From: UBA1715 sp964346725
GTDB lineage: Bacteria; Bacteroidota; Bacteroidia; Bacteroidales; UBA1715
Direction of reading: 5' to 3'
DNA: 40,009 bases
Assembly (NCBI GenBank): GCA_964346725.1
Contig: CAYFVM010000021.1
Location: forward strand, 1-40,009
Position numbers and translations under genes: made by a program. A model generated the notes under the pieces. It had not been told where the DNA came from. It made no database searches and saw nothing but the letters and a program-made list of their open reading frames with translations. Positions 25,164-34,700 of this stretch are shown piece by piece. How positions within the stretch are numbered: position 1 is the first letter of the stretch; every line of letters begins with the position of its first letter.

Positions 25164-25577
25164 TTATTTTTTTGCTTCTGATTCTTTTTGTATAGTATCT
25201 ACAACAACAGTTACATGATTTGAACGTTTGCGAATTCTGTGTGCACGACCTTGTGGAGCCGGTTGAATTCTTTTCATTGTTCTACCTTCGTCTACAAAGA
25301 TTTCCTTTATATATAATGGATTATCTTCTAAACGAACACCTTCATTCTTTTGTTGCCAATTGTTAATTGCACTCATAACTAATTTCTCAACCTTACGAGC
25401 TGCTTCTTTTGTAGAATAACGCAATATATCTAACGCATAATTAACTTCTTTTCCTCTGATCATATCTACGACTAAACGCATTTTACGAGGAGAAGACGGA
25501 CAATTACGCAATATAGCGAAAGCCTTTTGTTTTCTGGCTTCTTTTAATTTTTCTGCACTTACTTTTTTTCTATTCAT
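25164..25577 (-). CDS. rplV: 50S ribosomal protein L22
   Basis: Lines the peptide exit tunnel with an extended hairpin. The 137 residues contain NCPSSPRKMRLVVDMIRG, and the hairpin segment DEGRTMKRIQPAPQGRAHRI with the usual RPxxxGRA pattern. The N-terminus is a Lys-rich extension of about 20 residues relative to E. coli. It follows rpsS by 11 nt. Confidence 0.98.
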   Translation of the reverse strand: MNRKKVSAEKLKEARKQKAFAILRNCPSSPRKMRLVVDMIRGKEVNYALDILRYSTKEAARKVEKLVMSAINNWQQKNEGVRLEDNPLYIKEIFVDEGRTMKRIQPAPQGRAHRIRKRSNHVTVVVDTIQKESEAKK

Positions 25578-25588
25578 GACTCGCTAAT

Positions 25589-25855
25589 TTACTTTTTATT
25601 ACCACCATGACCACGGAAGTTGCGCGTAGGTGCAAATTCACCTAATTTGTGTCCTACCATATTTTCCGTTACATATACAGGAATAAATTTATTTCCATTA
25701 TGTACTAACACTGTATGACCAACGAAATCCGGCGAAATCATAGAAGCACGTGCCCAAGTTTTAATTGATGCTTTCTTCCCACTTTCGTTCATTTGAAGAA
25801 CTTTCCTCTCCAAGTTGAAATCAATATATGGTCCTTTTTTTAGAGATCGACTCAT
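25589..25855 (-). CDS. rpsS: 30S ribosomal protein S19
   Basis: Small-subunit head protein that forms a complex with S13. The 88 residues begin MSRSLKKGPYIDFNLERKV, include TWARASMISPDFVGHT and end with KLGEFAPTRNFRGHGG. The family match is complete. It follows rplB by 16 nt. Confidence 0.98.
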   Translation of the reverse strand: MSRSLKKGPYIDFNLERKVLQMNESGKKASIKTWARASMISPDFVGHTVLVHNGNKFIPVYVTENMVGHKLGEFAPTRNFRGHGGNKK

Positions 25856-25871
25856 AGTTCCTTCTTTTTAA

Positions 25872-26699
25872 TTACTTCTTTCTTCTTTCAATGATTAACT
25901 TATTTGATGCTTTCTTAGGCGTACGTGTCTTATAACCTCTAGCTGGTAGACCTTTTCTTGAACGAGGTAAACCTCCAGAAGCACGTCCTTCACCACCACC
26001 CATTGGGTGATCTACTGGGTTCATAACCACACCTCTCACACGAGGACGACGTCCTAACCATCTTGAACGACCAGCTTTACCAGAAGCTTCCAATAAATGT
26101 TCAGGATTAGAAACTGAGCCTACAGTTGCTTTACAAGTAACGAGAACCATTCTGGTTTCTCCTGAAGGCAACTTTATGATAGCATATTTTCCATCACGAG
26201 ACGCAAGTTGAGCATATGAGCCGGCGCTTCTAGCTAATTGAGCTCCGCGACCTGGTATCAATTCGATATTGTGAATGATAGTTCCTAGAGGAATATCTTT
26301 CAAATACAAACAGTTTCCAAGTTCTGGTTCTGCACCTACACCTGATACTATCTTTTGTCCAACTGCTATACCATTAGGAGCGATGATATATCGTTTTTCT
26401 CCATCAGTGTATTGCACCAAACAAATTCTTGCACTTCTATTTGGATCATATTCAATAGTTAATACTTCTGCTTGAATATCTTCCTTGTCTCTTTTAAAAT
26501 CTATGATACGATATTTGCGTTTATGGCCTCCACCTATATAACGCATCGTCATCTTACCTGTGTTATCTCTACCACCCGTACTTTTCAATACTGACAAAAG
26601 CGATTTCTCTGGTTTGTTTGTTGTTGAAATCTGAGAATCAACAACAACAACTTTGTGACGTTGTCCAGGAGTGGTCGGTTTTAATTTTTTTACTGCCAT
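25872..26699 (-). CDS. rplB: 50S ribosomal protein L2
   Basis: Large-subunit protein needed for subunit association and peptidyl-transferase activity. The 275 residues include KSTGGRDNTGKMTMRYIGGG, RGAQLARSAGSYAQLASRDG and the near-invariant NPVDHPMGGGEGR loop, with the His equivalent to E. coli H229 retained. It follows rplW by 5 nt. Confidence 0.98.
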   Translation of the reverse strand: MAVKKLKPTTPGQRHKVVVVDSQISTTNKPEKSLLSVLKSTGGRDNTGKMTMRYIGGGHKRKYRIIDFKRDKEDIQAEVLTIEYDPNRSARICLVQYTDGEKRYIIAPNGIAVGQKIVSGVGAEPELGNCLYLKDIPLGTIIHNIELIPGRGAQLARSAGSYAQLASRDGKYAIIKLPSGETRMVLVTCKATVGSVSNPEHLLEASGKAGRSRWLGRRPRVRGVVMNPVDHPMGGGEGRASGGLPRSRKGLPARGYKTRTPKKASNKLIIERRKK

Positions 26700-26704
26700 T
26701 TCTA

Positions 26705-26995
26705 TTAAATATTACTATAGAAGTCTATTTTTTGATCTTTTGGTAACGTTACAATTGCTTTTTTAAAAGCATTCGTTCTTCCTACCATCAAACCTTCTTT
26801 TGTATTACGAGCTTTTAATTTGCCTATGTAACGAATAGTGTTGACAGCTAATACTGTAACACCATACATCTCTTCAACAGCTTTCTTAATTTGATCTTTG
26901 TCTGCCGTTTTCTCAACTATAAAACCATATTGGTTCAAAGCGTCGCCTTTTTTCGACATCTTTTCAGTTATGATCGGTTTTTGCAATACTTCCAT
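26705..26995 (-). CDS. rplW: 50S ribosomal protein L23
   Basis: Exit-tunnel protein that docks trigger factor and SRP. The 96 residues start MEVLQKPIITEKMSKKGD and include YGFIVEKTADKDQIKKAVEE and the loop with GKLKARNTKEGLMVGR. I chose ATG 26995; the frame reaches 27001 only by a TTG. It follows rplD by 6 nt. Confidence 0.97.
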   Translation of the reverse strand: MEVLQKPIITEKMSKKGDALNQYGFIVEKTADKDQIKKAVEEMYGVTVLAVNTIRYIGKLKARNTKEGLMVGRTNAFKKAIVTLPKDQKIDFYSNI

Positions 26996-27001
26996 CACCA
27001 A

Positions 27002-27631
27002 TTATTTATTTAACGTTTTTACAATTTCTTCCACAGAACTTTCACACAAAATCAAATTCTTAGCTTTCAATAAATCGTAAGTGTTTATATCACAAGCGTT
27101 TAAGACTGAAATGCTCTGCAAATTTCTAGCGGACAAATATACATTATTATTTGGATTTGCTATAACTATCAAAGAGTTTTTGTCATTTAAGTTTAGATTT
27201 TTCTTTATTTCCAACATTTGTTTTGTTTTTGGAGCATCAAAAGAAAAATCTTCTACTACTATAACTTCATTGTCTTTAACTTTTGCAGATAACACTGACT
27301 TACGTGCTAATTCTTTTACTTTCTTATTTACCTTTTCAGAGTAATCGCGTGGTTGTGGACCAAAAACACGAGCTCCACCATGGAACAATGGGTTTTTGAT
27401 ACTACCTGCACGAGCTCCACCAGTACCTTTTTGTTTCTTTAATTTTCTAGTACTTCCGGAAATAACACTTTTCTCTTTTGAAGCATGTGTACCTTGACGT
27501 TTGTTAGCTAGTATAGCCTTCACATCCAAGTATACTGCATGTTCGTTTGGTTCGATTCCAAAAACTGAATCGTCAAGGACTACTTTCTTTCCTGTATCCT
27601 TACCTTTAATATCTTTTACTGCTAATTCCAT
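27002..27631 (-). CDS. rplD: 50S ribosomal protein L4
   Basis: Large-subunit protein whose extended loop narrows the exit tunnel. In E. coli it also represses the S10 operon. The 209 residues start MELAVKDIKGKDTGKKVVLD. The loop segment KLKKQKGTGGARAGS, then PLFHGGARVFGPQPRDY, is well conserved. It follows rplC by 2 nt. I saw no E. coli-like L4 leader, and the S10 genes here are internal to a longer unit. Confidence 0.98.
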   Translation of the reverse strand: MELAVKDIKGKDTGKKVVLDDSVFGIEPNEHAVYLDVKAILANKRQGTHASKEKSVISGSTRKLKKQKGTGGARAGSIKNPLFHGGARVFGPQPRDYSEKVNKKVKELARKSVLSAKVKDNEVIVVEDFSFDAPKTKQMLEIKKNLNLNDKNSLIVIANPNNNVYLSARNLQSISVLNACDINTYDLLKAKNLILCESSVEEIVKTLNK

Positions 27632-27633
27632 CG

Positions 27634-28254
27634 TTACTTAGTAATTATTAAATATCCACCTTTAGCACCTGGTACAGCACCTTTTACTAAAACCACATTC
27701 TTTTCTGGCAATATTTTTACAACTTCAAGGTTTTCAACCTTTACACGATTGCCACCCATTTGTCCGCCCATTCGCATACCTTTGAATACGCGAGAAGGAG
27801 TAGAACAAGCACCGATAGAACCCGGAGCACGTTGGCGGTCATCTTGACCGTGAGTTGCTTCACCAACACCACCAAAACCATGACGTTTTACAACACCTTG
27901 AAAACCACGTCCTTTAGCTGTTCCTGCCACATCCAACCAATCTCCTTCTGCTAAAATATCAGCTACTGATAAAACATCACCTAGATTAACTTCTTTATCG
28001 AAATCTCTAAATTCAACAACTTTTCTTTTTGGAGTTGAACTTGCTTTCTTAAAATGACCTTGTTCTGCACGAGAAGTGTTTTTCTCTTTTTTGTCTTCAA
28101 AGCCTATCTGAACAGAGTTGTAACCATCGGTTTCTTTTGATTTAATCTGTGTTACAACACAAGGTCCAGCTTCGATTACAGTACATGCAACATTTTTTCC
28201 ATCTTCCAAGAAGATAGAGGTCATGCCTACTTTTTTTCCTAGTATACCAAGCAT
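27634..28254 (-). CDS. rplC: 50S ribosomal protein L3
   Basis: Early-assembly large-subunit protein reaching the peptidyl-transferase centre. The 206 residues start MLGILGKKVGMTSIF. They include the extension GRGFQGVVKRHGFGGV, with the Gln that is methylated in E. coli, and FKGMRMGGQMGGNRVKVENL. The start is ATG 28254; the longer reading relies on a TTG at 28266. It follows rpsJ by 21 nt. Confidence 0.98.
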   Translation of the reverse strand: MLGILGKKVGMTSIFLEDGKNVACTVIEAGPCVVTQIKSKETDGYNSVQIGFEDKKEKNTSRAEQGHFKKASSTPKRKVVEFRDFDKEVNLGDVLSVADILAEGDWLDVAGTAKGRGFQGVVKRHGFGGVGEATHGQDDRQRAPGSIGACSTPSRVFKGMRMGGQMGGNRVKVENLEVVKILPEKNVVLVKGAVPGAKGGYLIITK

Positions 28255-28275
28255 TTCTTTTCTCAATTTAAATTA

Positions 28276-28581
28276 CTACACTCTAATTTCAACTTCTACT
28301 CCACTTGGCAACTCAAGTTTCATCAAAGCATCAACAGTTTTTGCTGAACTACTATAGATATCAAGTAGTCTAGCATGTGATGACAGTTGAAATTGCTCAC
28401 GGGCTTTCTTGTTAACATGTGTTGATCTGTTAACTGTGAAAATCCGTTTATGAGTTGGCAGCGGAATCGGACCACTTACTACAGCACCTGTAGTTTTTAC
28501 AGTCTTCACAATCTTATCTGCTGATTTGTCAACCAAACTATGATCATAAGACTTTAATTTAATTCTAATTCTTTGACTCAT
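28276..28581 (-). CDS. rpsJ: 30S ribosomal protein S10
   Basis: Small-subunit head protein, also NusE in transcription antitermination. The 101 residues start MSQRIRIKLKSYDHSLVD. They include GPIPLPTHKRIFTVNRSTHV and the C-terminal LMKLELPSGVEVEIRV. The VxxPTKxxxFTV-like loop is the tetracycline/tigecycline-associated region and looks ordinary. It follows fusA by 11 nt, with no tuf gene between. Confidence 0.98.
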   Translation of the reverse strand: MSQRIRIKLKSYDHSLVDKSADKIVKTVKTTGAVVSGPIPLPTHKRIFTVNRSTHVNKKAREQFQLSSHARLLDIYSSSAKTVDALMKLELPSGVEVEIRV

Positions 28582-28592
28582 GCCTATTATTA

Positions 28593-30686
28593 TTAATTGT
28601 TTTTATTAATTATTGTTTCTGCAATATTTGCTGGAACTTGTTCAAAATGGTCAAATTCCATTGTTGATGTTGCACGGCCAGATGTGATTGTACGCAAATC
28701 TGTTACATAACCAAACATTTCTGCCAATGGAACGAATGCTTTAACAACACTTGCGTTGTTTTTTGTATCCATACCGCGTATTTGACCTCTACGTTTGTTC
28801 AAGTCACCTACTACATCTCCCATGTATTCTTCTGGGGTAACAACTTCTACCTTCATAATTGGTTCTAGAAGTTTCGGAGCTGCTTTTCTGCATGCTTCTT
28901 TGAATGCCATCTTAGCACAAATCTCGAATGAAAGTGCATCAGAATCGACATCGTGGTATGAACCATCCATTAACTGAACTTTCAGTGAATCTACCGGATA
29001 GCCTGCCAAAACACCATTGTCCATTGCTTGTTTGAAACCTTTTTCTACAGAAGGAATATATTCTTTTGGAACATTTCCGCCCTTTACGTAGTCTTCAAAC
29101 TGCAAACCTCCTTTACCTTCATCAGCAGGACCAATCTTGAATGCAATATCAGCATATTTACCACGACCACCTGATTGTTTTTTGAACAATTCACGATGTT
29201 CAACTTCTTTGGTAATGCATTCTTTGTAGTTAACTTGAGGAGCACCTTGGCTACATTCAACATGGAATTCACGTTTCAAACGGTCCATAATAACATCCAA
29301 GTGTAACTCTCCCATACCACTAATTATGACTTGACCTGTTTCTTGATTAGTCTTTACAGTGAAAGTTGGATCTTCTTCTGATAATTTAGCAAGTGCCATA
29401 CCCATCTTATCAACATCGGCTTTTGTTTTTGGTTCAACAGCCAAACCGATAACTGGTTCTGGGAATGTCATAGATTCAAGTACAATAGGAGCTTTTTCAT
29501 CGCAAAGAGTATCACCCGTTTTAATATCCTTAAAACCAACACCAGCACAAATGTCTCCACCTTCAATGAAATCTATTGGGTTTTGTTTGCTTGCATGCAT
29601 TTGATAAATACGAGAAATTCTTTCTTTGTTACCACTACGTGTATTTAATACATAAGAACCTGCATCTAGGCGACCAGAATATACACGGAAGTAACACAAA
29701 CGACCTACGAATGGATCAGTTGCGATTTTGAATGCAAGAGCACTGAAAGGATCTTCTACTCCTGGTTTACGAACAACTTCTTTACCTGTGTCAGGATTTG
29801 TACCTTTAATAACGTCTTTGTCTAGTGGACTTGGTAACAATTCCATAACGTAGTTCAATAATTCTTGAACACCTTTGTTCTTGAATGAAGAACCGCAAAG
29901 CATTGGGACAATTTTATTAGCGATACATGCTTTTCGTAATGCTGTCAAAATTTCGTCTTCTGTAATTGAATCTGGATCTTCAAAGAATTTTTCCATCAAA
30001 GAGTCATCAAATTCAGCTACAGATTCAAGTAATTTTGCTCTCCACTCGTTAACTTCCTCTACCATATCTTGAGGAACTGGAATTTCTTTATAAGACACAC
30101 CTTGATCGGCATCATCCCAAATAATTCCAATATTCTTTACAAGATCAACCACTCCTTTGAAAGTATCTTCAGCCCCTATAGGCAATACAATAGGAACTGA
30201 ATTACCACCTAACATATCATGAACTTGCTTAACAACGTTCAAGAAGTCAGCACCTTGACGGTCCATTTTATTGACAAAACCTAAACGTGTTACACTGTAA
30301 CCGTCAGCCAAACGCCAGTTTGTTTCAGATTGAGGTTCTACACCATCAACTGCTGAGAACAAAAACACCAAACCATCAAGTACACGAAGAGAACGATTTA
30401 CCTCAGCGGTAAAGTCAACGTGTCCCGGAGTGTCAATAATATTAATTTTATATTGTTCTCCTTTGTATTTCCAGAAACAAGTAGTAGCTGCAGAACAGAT
30501 AGTGATACCACGTTCTTGTTCTTGAGCCATCCAGTCCATTGTTGCTGCGCCATCATGAACTTCACCGATTTTGTGAGTTTTACCGGTGTAATAAAGAATA
30601 CGTTCTGTAGTGGTAGTTTTTCCAGCATCTATATGGGCTGCAATACCAATATTTCTTGTATAATGTAAATCAACTTTTTTTGCCAT
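28593..30686 (-). CDS. fusA: Elongation factor G
   Basis: GTPase that moves tRNAs and mRNA through the ribosome and works in recycling. The 697-residue protein has G1 AHIDAGKT at 17-24, switch-I QERGIT at 57-62, G3 DTPGH at 85-89 and G4 NKMD at 139-142. The middle and C-terminal domains are complete, with KKQSGGRGKYAD in domain IV and GYVTDLRTITSGRAT near the end. It has the length of a canonical EF-G and stands in its usual place between rpsG and rpsJ. I saw no sign of fusidic-acid-resistance features but did not check individual residues. Confidence 0.98.
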   Translation of the reverse strand: MAKKVDLHYTRNIGIAAHIDAGKTTTTERILYYTGKTHKIGEVHDGAATMDWMAQEQERGITICSAATTCFWKYKGEQYKINIIDTPGHVDFTAEVNRSLRVLDGLVFLFSAVDGVEPQSETNWRLADGYSVTRLGFVNKMDRQGADFLNVVKQVHDMLGGNSVPIVLPIGAEDTFKGVVDLVKNIGIIWDDADQGVSYKEIPVPQDMVEEVNEWRAKLLESVAEFDDSLMEKFFEDPDSITEDEILTALRKACIANKIVPMLCGSSFKNKGVQELLNYVMELLPSPLDKDVIKGTNPDTGKEVVRKPGVEDPFSALAFKIATDPFVGRLCYFRVYSGRLDAGSYVLNTRSGNKERISRIYQMHASKQNPIDFIEGGDICAGVGFKDIKTGDTLCDEKAPIVLESMTFPEPVIGLAVEPKTKADVDKMGMALAKLSEEDPTFTVKTNQETGQVIISGMGELHLDVIMDRLKREFHVECSQGAPQVNYKECITKEVEHRELFKKQSGGRGKYADIAFKIGPADEGKGGLQFEDYVKGGNVPKEYIPSVEKGFKQAMDNGVLAGYPVDSLKVQLMDGSYHDVDSDALSFEICAKMAFKEACRKAAPKLLEPIMKVEVVTPEEYMGDVVGDLNKRRGQIRGMDTKNNASVVKAFVPLAEMFGYVTDLRTITSGRATSTMEFDHFEQVPANIAETIINKNN

Positions 30687-30704
30687 TGTTTTTTCTCGCT
30701 ATAA

Positions 30705-31181
30705 TTAGAATCTAAAATGTGAGAAAGCCTTGTTAGCTTCTGCCATTCTGTGTGTTTCATCTTTTTTCTTAAACGCACCACCTTCTTCGTTAAAAGCAGC
30801 TAAGATTTCAGCAGCTAGTTTATCTTTCATTGAATGACCAGCGCGTTTACGAGCGAAAGCAATCAAGTTCTTCATGCCGATTGATTGACGGCGTGCAGGA
30901 CGGATTTCTGATGGTATTTGAAATGTTGCACCACCTACGCGGCGACTTTTAACCTCTACCAATGGAGTTACATTGTCTAAGGCTTTTTTCCAGATGTCCA
31001 TAGCTGAAACTTCTGGTGTTTGCTTCTTTTCTTCAACGATATCTAACGTATCATAAAAAATATCGTATGCGATGCTTTTCTTGCCATCAAACATAAGATT
31101 ATTTACGAACTTCGTTACAACCACGTCCCCAAACTTAGGATCAGGAAGAATTACTCGTTTTTTTGGTTTACTCTTTCTCAT
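30705..31181 (-). CDS. rpsG: 30S ribosomal protein S7
   Basis: Primary 16S rRNA-binding protein that nucleates the head of the 30S subunit. The 158 residues start MRKSKPKKRVILPDPKFGD. They include the KSRRVGGATFQIPSEIRPAR loop, the family signature, and end HRMAEANKAFSHFRF. It is 19 nt after rpsL and 18 nt before fusA. Confidence 0.98.
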   Translation of the reverse strand: MRKSKPKKRVILPDPKFGDVVVTKFVNNLMFDGKKSIAYDIFYDTLDIVEEKKQTPEVSAMDIWKKALDNVTPLVEVKSRRVGGATFQIPSEIRPARRQSIGMKNLIAFARKRAGHSMKDKLAAEILAAFNEEGGAFKKKDETHRMAEANKAFSHFRF

Positions 31182-31200
31182 TGAAAATGATATTTAAAAA

Positions 31201-31584
31201 TTATTTCTTTTCTTGTTTTGGTTGTTTTGCTCCATATTTTGAGCGAGATTGTAAGCGGCCTTCTACACCAGATGAATCTAATGCGCCTCTTACTAAGTGA
31301 TAACGAACACCTGGAAGATCTTTTACTCTTCCTCCACGTACTAATACGATAGAGTGTTCTTGAAGTTTGTGACCTTCTCCTGGAATGTAGGCATTTACTT
31401 CTTTGCCGTTTGTTAAACGAACACGAGCAACTTTCCTCATTGCAGAATTCGGCTTCTTAGGTGTGGTTGTATATACACGAACGCAAACACCTCTTTTTTG
31501 TGGGCATGAATCTAATGCTGGGGATTTACTATTTTCCACAATTTCGACTCTACCTTTTCTTACTAACTGCTGAATTGTAGGCAT
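31201..31584 (-). CDS. rpsL: 30S ribosomal protein S12
   Basis: Decoding-centre protein. The 127 residues include TPKKPNSAMRKVARV and VRGGRVKDLPGVRYH. K43 and K88, the classic streptomycin-resistance positions, are unchanged, and D89, the RimO methylthiolation site in E. coli, is present. It is the first gene of the 32-gene series. A TACCTTTG promoter element and a palindrome lie in the 190-nt space upstream. Confidence 0.98.
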   Translation of the reverse strand: MPTIQQLVRKGRVEIVENSKSPALDSCPQKRGVCVRVYTTTPKKPNSAMRKVARVRLTNGKEVNAYIPGEGHKLQEHSIVLVRGGRVKDLPGVRYHLVRGALDSSGVEGRLQSRSKYGAKQPKQEKK

Positions 31585-31639
31585 ATTACTATAATACTTT
31601 ATTAATAATTGAATATAATTTTCCCATTAAATCGGGTTG

Positions 31640-31647
31640 CAAAGGTA
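31640..31647 (-). promoter_or_regulatory. Candidate promoter -7 element of the ribosomal superoperon
   Basis: The minus strand reads TACCTTTG, a full match to TAnnTTTG, 55 nt upstream of the rpsL ATG. Upstream, a TTTG lies at a spacing of 22 nt and an ATTG at 17 nt, both slightly off the usual 19-21 and both inside the palindrome at 31656-31673. The long AT-rich leader to rpsL leaves room for regulation. Confidence 0.6.
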
Positions 31648-31655
31648 CATTTTTT

Positions 31656-31673
31656 TTTGAATTTCAATTCAAA
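31656..31673. repeat. Perfect 8-bp inverted repeat overlapping the -33 region of the rpsL promoter
   Basis: TTTGAATT (31656-31663) and AATTCAAA (31666-31673) are perfect inverted copies around 2 bases. The site lies just upstream of the TACCTTTG element and would cover the -33 box. It could be an operator or simply a symmetrical arrangement of TTG motifs; its AT-rich composition makes chance occurrence plausible. Confidence 0.5.
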
Positions 31674-31720
31674 TCGGACTTTTTTTTTCAAAAAAACTTG
31701 TACCTCAATATTTTATCAAT

Positions 31721-31761
31721 AAAAAATGGACATAATTACAAAACCATTATGCCCATTTTTT
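31721..31761 (-). terminator. Rho-independent terminator after the giant adhesin gene
   Basis: Arms 31721-31736 and 31746-31761 pair over 16 positions, with a single A-C mismatch on the plus strand that becomes a G-U pair on the minus strand. The minus-strand transcript ends in a U-rich tract. It starts 16 nt after the adhesin stop, separating it from the rpsL promoter. Confidence 0.8.
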
Positions 31762-31777
31762 TATTGGTGAGTTATTT

Positions 31778-34700
31778 TTATCGAATCAAAACGACATTAC
31801 CCCAAATTGGTTTTACCGATTGAACTATTTTCAGATTATCTTCAGAATGGTCTTCAAATGTAACTTCGATTTTGTATCGGTATGTTCCGGCTTGCATCAA
31901 TTTTCCATTAGCCGTACCATCCCATTCTGCCAACGGAACGCCTCTTTCTCCGACACCAGATGAGTAATACACTAAATTATTCCACGCATCGTATATCCAT
32001 ATTTCAAATGTACGGCAATTGAATCCTTTGGGTTTGAAGATTCTAACTTCGCCAGAAGGACTATTTGGAGCAAATGCGGTAGGAACAAACAAACCATGTT
32101 CTACATCAACAAAGAATCCTTCTTTAGTAACTGAAGTACATCCAAATTCATTTACAGCGGTTAATTCTGCAGAGTGGTCTCCATATCTGTATTCTTGTTC
32201 AAATGTTTTGGCATTCTGCAAAACCAAGGCGGTATCAATATTTCTACCAAAATCCCAGAAATAATCTACATGGAATTCTTTTTCAACACCTTTGTCGCTT
32301 ACTATTTGACATTCCGATGTATTAGTAAAGGTTACAATACCTTCCTGACCTAATGTTTCCGCAGTAAAAGATACGTCTGGCGCTGCGATAACTTCAACCG
32401 ACATCTCTTCTACACCAACACAACCATATTGGTTTGTTTCAGCCACGTAAATAGTGTCAAAACCTTCGTTTATCCAATCTACACCTCTCACAAAACCAAT
32501 ATTATATCTTGATACCTCATAAGAAGGTCTGTTGCCGGTAACTTTCCAGTCAATCAGATTATTCTCATCGGATTTGGTTACCACATACGTTTCGTTAATA
32601 TTGGCACAAAGTTTATTTTTACCAATAATCTCTGGAGTTGGAATTGCACTAATCAAAAATGGTACAAGCGTTGTATCGCTCACGCAATCATTAATCATTT
32701 GTGTTAATAGCACACTATATTCTCCTACCTGGTTATACATAGTAGCATACGTTGGCGAATATGCAGATAGTGAGGTGCCGTTACTACTATACCACATTGG
32801 ATTTTGTGCCGATGTAGACAATGTTACGGATAAACCATCATAACAAAAGGCATCTTGGTCCAACGTAGGATCTGCAGGTTTAGGATGGACTACATACTTC
32901 ACAATTGTTTCTTTTCGCGTATTGTAAGAACAAGATGCTACCGTTGTACGAGCCTTGAAATTGTATACTCCCGGCGCTGTAATAAGATTTTTCGGAACAT
33001 CTAATGTGTCACCTAAGCTGAGTGTTGCACCTGTTGGAGAAATCCAAGAAACAATTTCGTTTTCGGATGTACGTGAAACTATCAATCTTCCTGGTTCCTC
33101 ATATTCACATATTGTATCTTGTTTTACAACAATAGCAGCCGTTGGCCCTCCTTGAATAATAACTTTTTTAGAACTCATGTCGCTCACGCAACCACTAGCA
33201 TCAGTTTGTGTAGCATAATAAATATATTCTCCAACCTCAACCCTTGGTATTGTGAAATAACGACCTGTAAATATTGGATTTCCATTTTGATCATCATACC
33301 AATATATTGAATTTGCGGATTCTGCTATTATTACAACCGAATTGCCTTCACACACAACAATATCATTCGTTTGTTTATATCCAACTTCTTCGGGTTTTGC
33401 ATTTACCTTAAATGTTACCTTAGCAGATGTACCACTCTCGCAACCATCAATGGTTTGGGTTACATAGTATGTTTGTGTTACTTTTTCTGTTGGCGTGTAT
33501 GTTGTACCAGTTGTAACTAATTGTGTACGGGATTCATCACGATACCATGATATAATAGCACCAGTTTGAGCATATACGTTTAATGGCTCAATATTTTCAT
33601 ATTCACATATTGCTACATCTGTTGCTGTTGGGGCACTTGGTATTTCATACACCATTGCACTACTTTGTGCTTCTGGACTCGTACAGCCATCAACAGTTTG
33701 CGTTGCTGAAATTTGGACTGTTCCCGCCGGCACACTCGCTATAGAATAGGTTGCACCTTCATTCATCAGAATTGTATTATTGTACCATTTAATATCTGTT
33801 CCAGTTGCGTTAAATTGAACATCAGAACCTGCACACACGTTATCTACCGTAATTGCAGGAGCATCCGGAATGGCATTAACCTTTACTGTCAATTGTACGG
33901 GATTACTTGAGCAATAAGTCTCTTTGCGAACTACCCACAAATTATACGAACCAGCAGTAACATACGAAACAGTGTGAGCGTCAGAAATTTCATCATAATT
34001 TGAAGTTGCTGGTATTGAAGAATACCAATACACCTCTTGAGAAGCTGTTAATGGTAATTCTTCGTTTTCGCAAACGGTTTTGTTTCCCGAAATTGTAGGA
34101 GCTGGTATTGTCTGCATTTCAAGAGTAACAGTCGCCGGCATACCTTCGCACGTCCCATCATGCTGAGTTACGGAGTAAACATAAGTTCCTGCCGAAGTAA
34201 TATCTGTTGGCGTATATTGACTACCTGTTGCAATTATAGTATTCAAATCTGTTGATTTATACCAACGAATTGTATAATCTCCACCTGCCTCTAGTATTGG
34301 CATATCTTGGTTTGTACAACCGATTAAGCTTGGATTATTAACCGTAGGTTTCGGCACAGGGCAATTGATAATAGAGAACGTCATGCACGATTCCTCGCTT
34401 GTACAAGTTCCATCGGTAGCCGTCACACAGTAATTCCATTTTCCTACTTTAATATCGTATGGATGTAATAGCGTTTCTGTATTTCCAACAACATTATCAA
34501 TAGAATCTGTCCATTCGTATGAATAACTTGCATTTGGAGAACTTACTGGAATTGTAAAATCAATGTCAGTGATAAGTTTTGTAACGTTACCAACCGAAGG
34601 TGCTGCAATTTCACGTATTTCAACTTCTTTGTTCAAACAATCTGAAGTATAGCAATTGTTTACAGACTCTACTGCCGGACATCCGGTTATTGGATCATTG

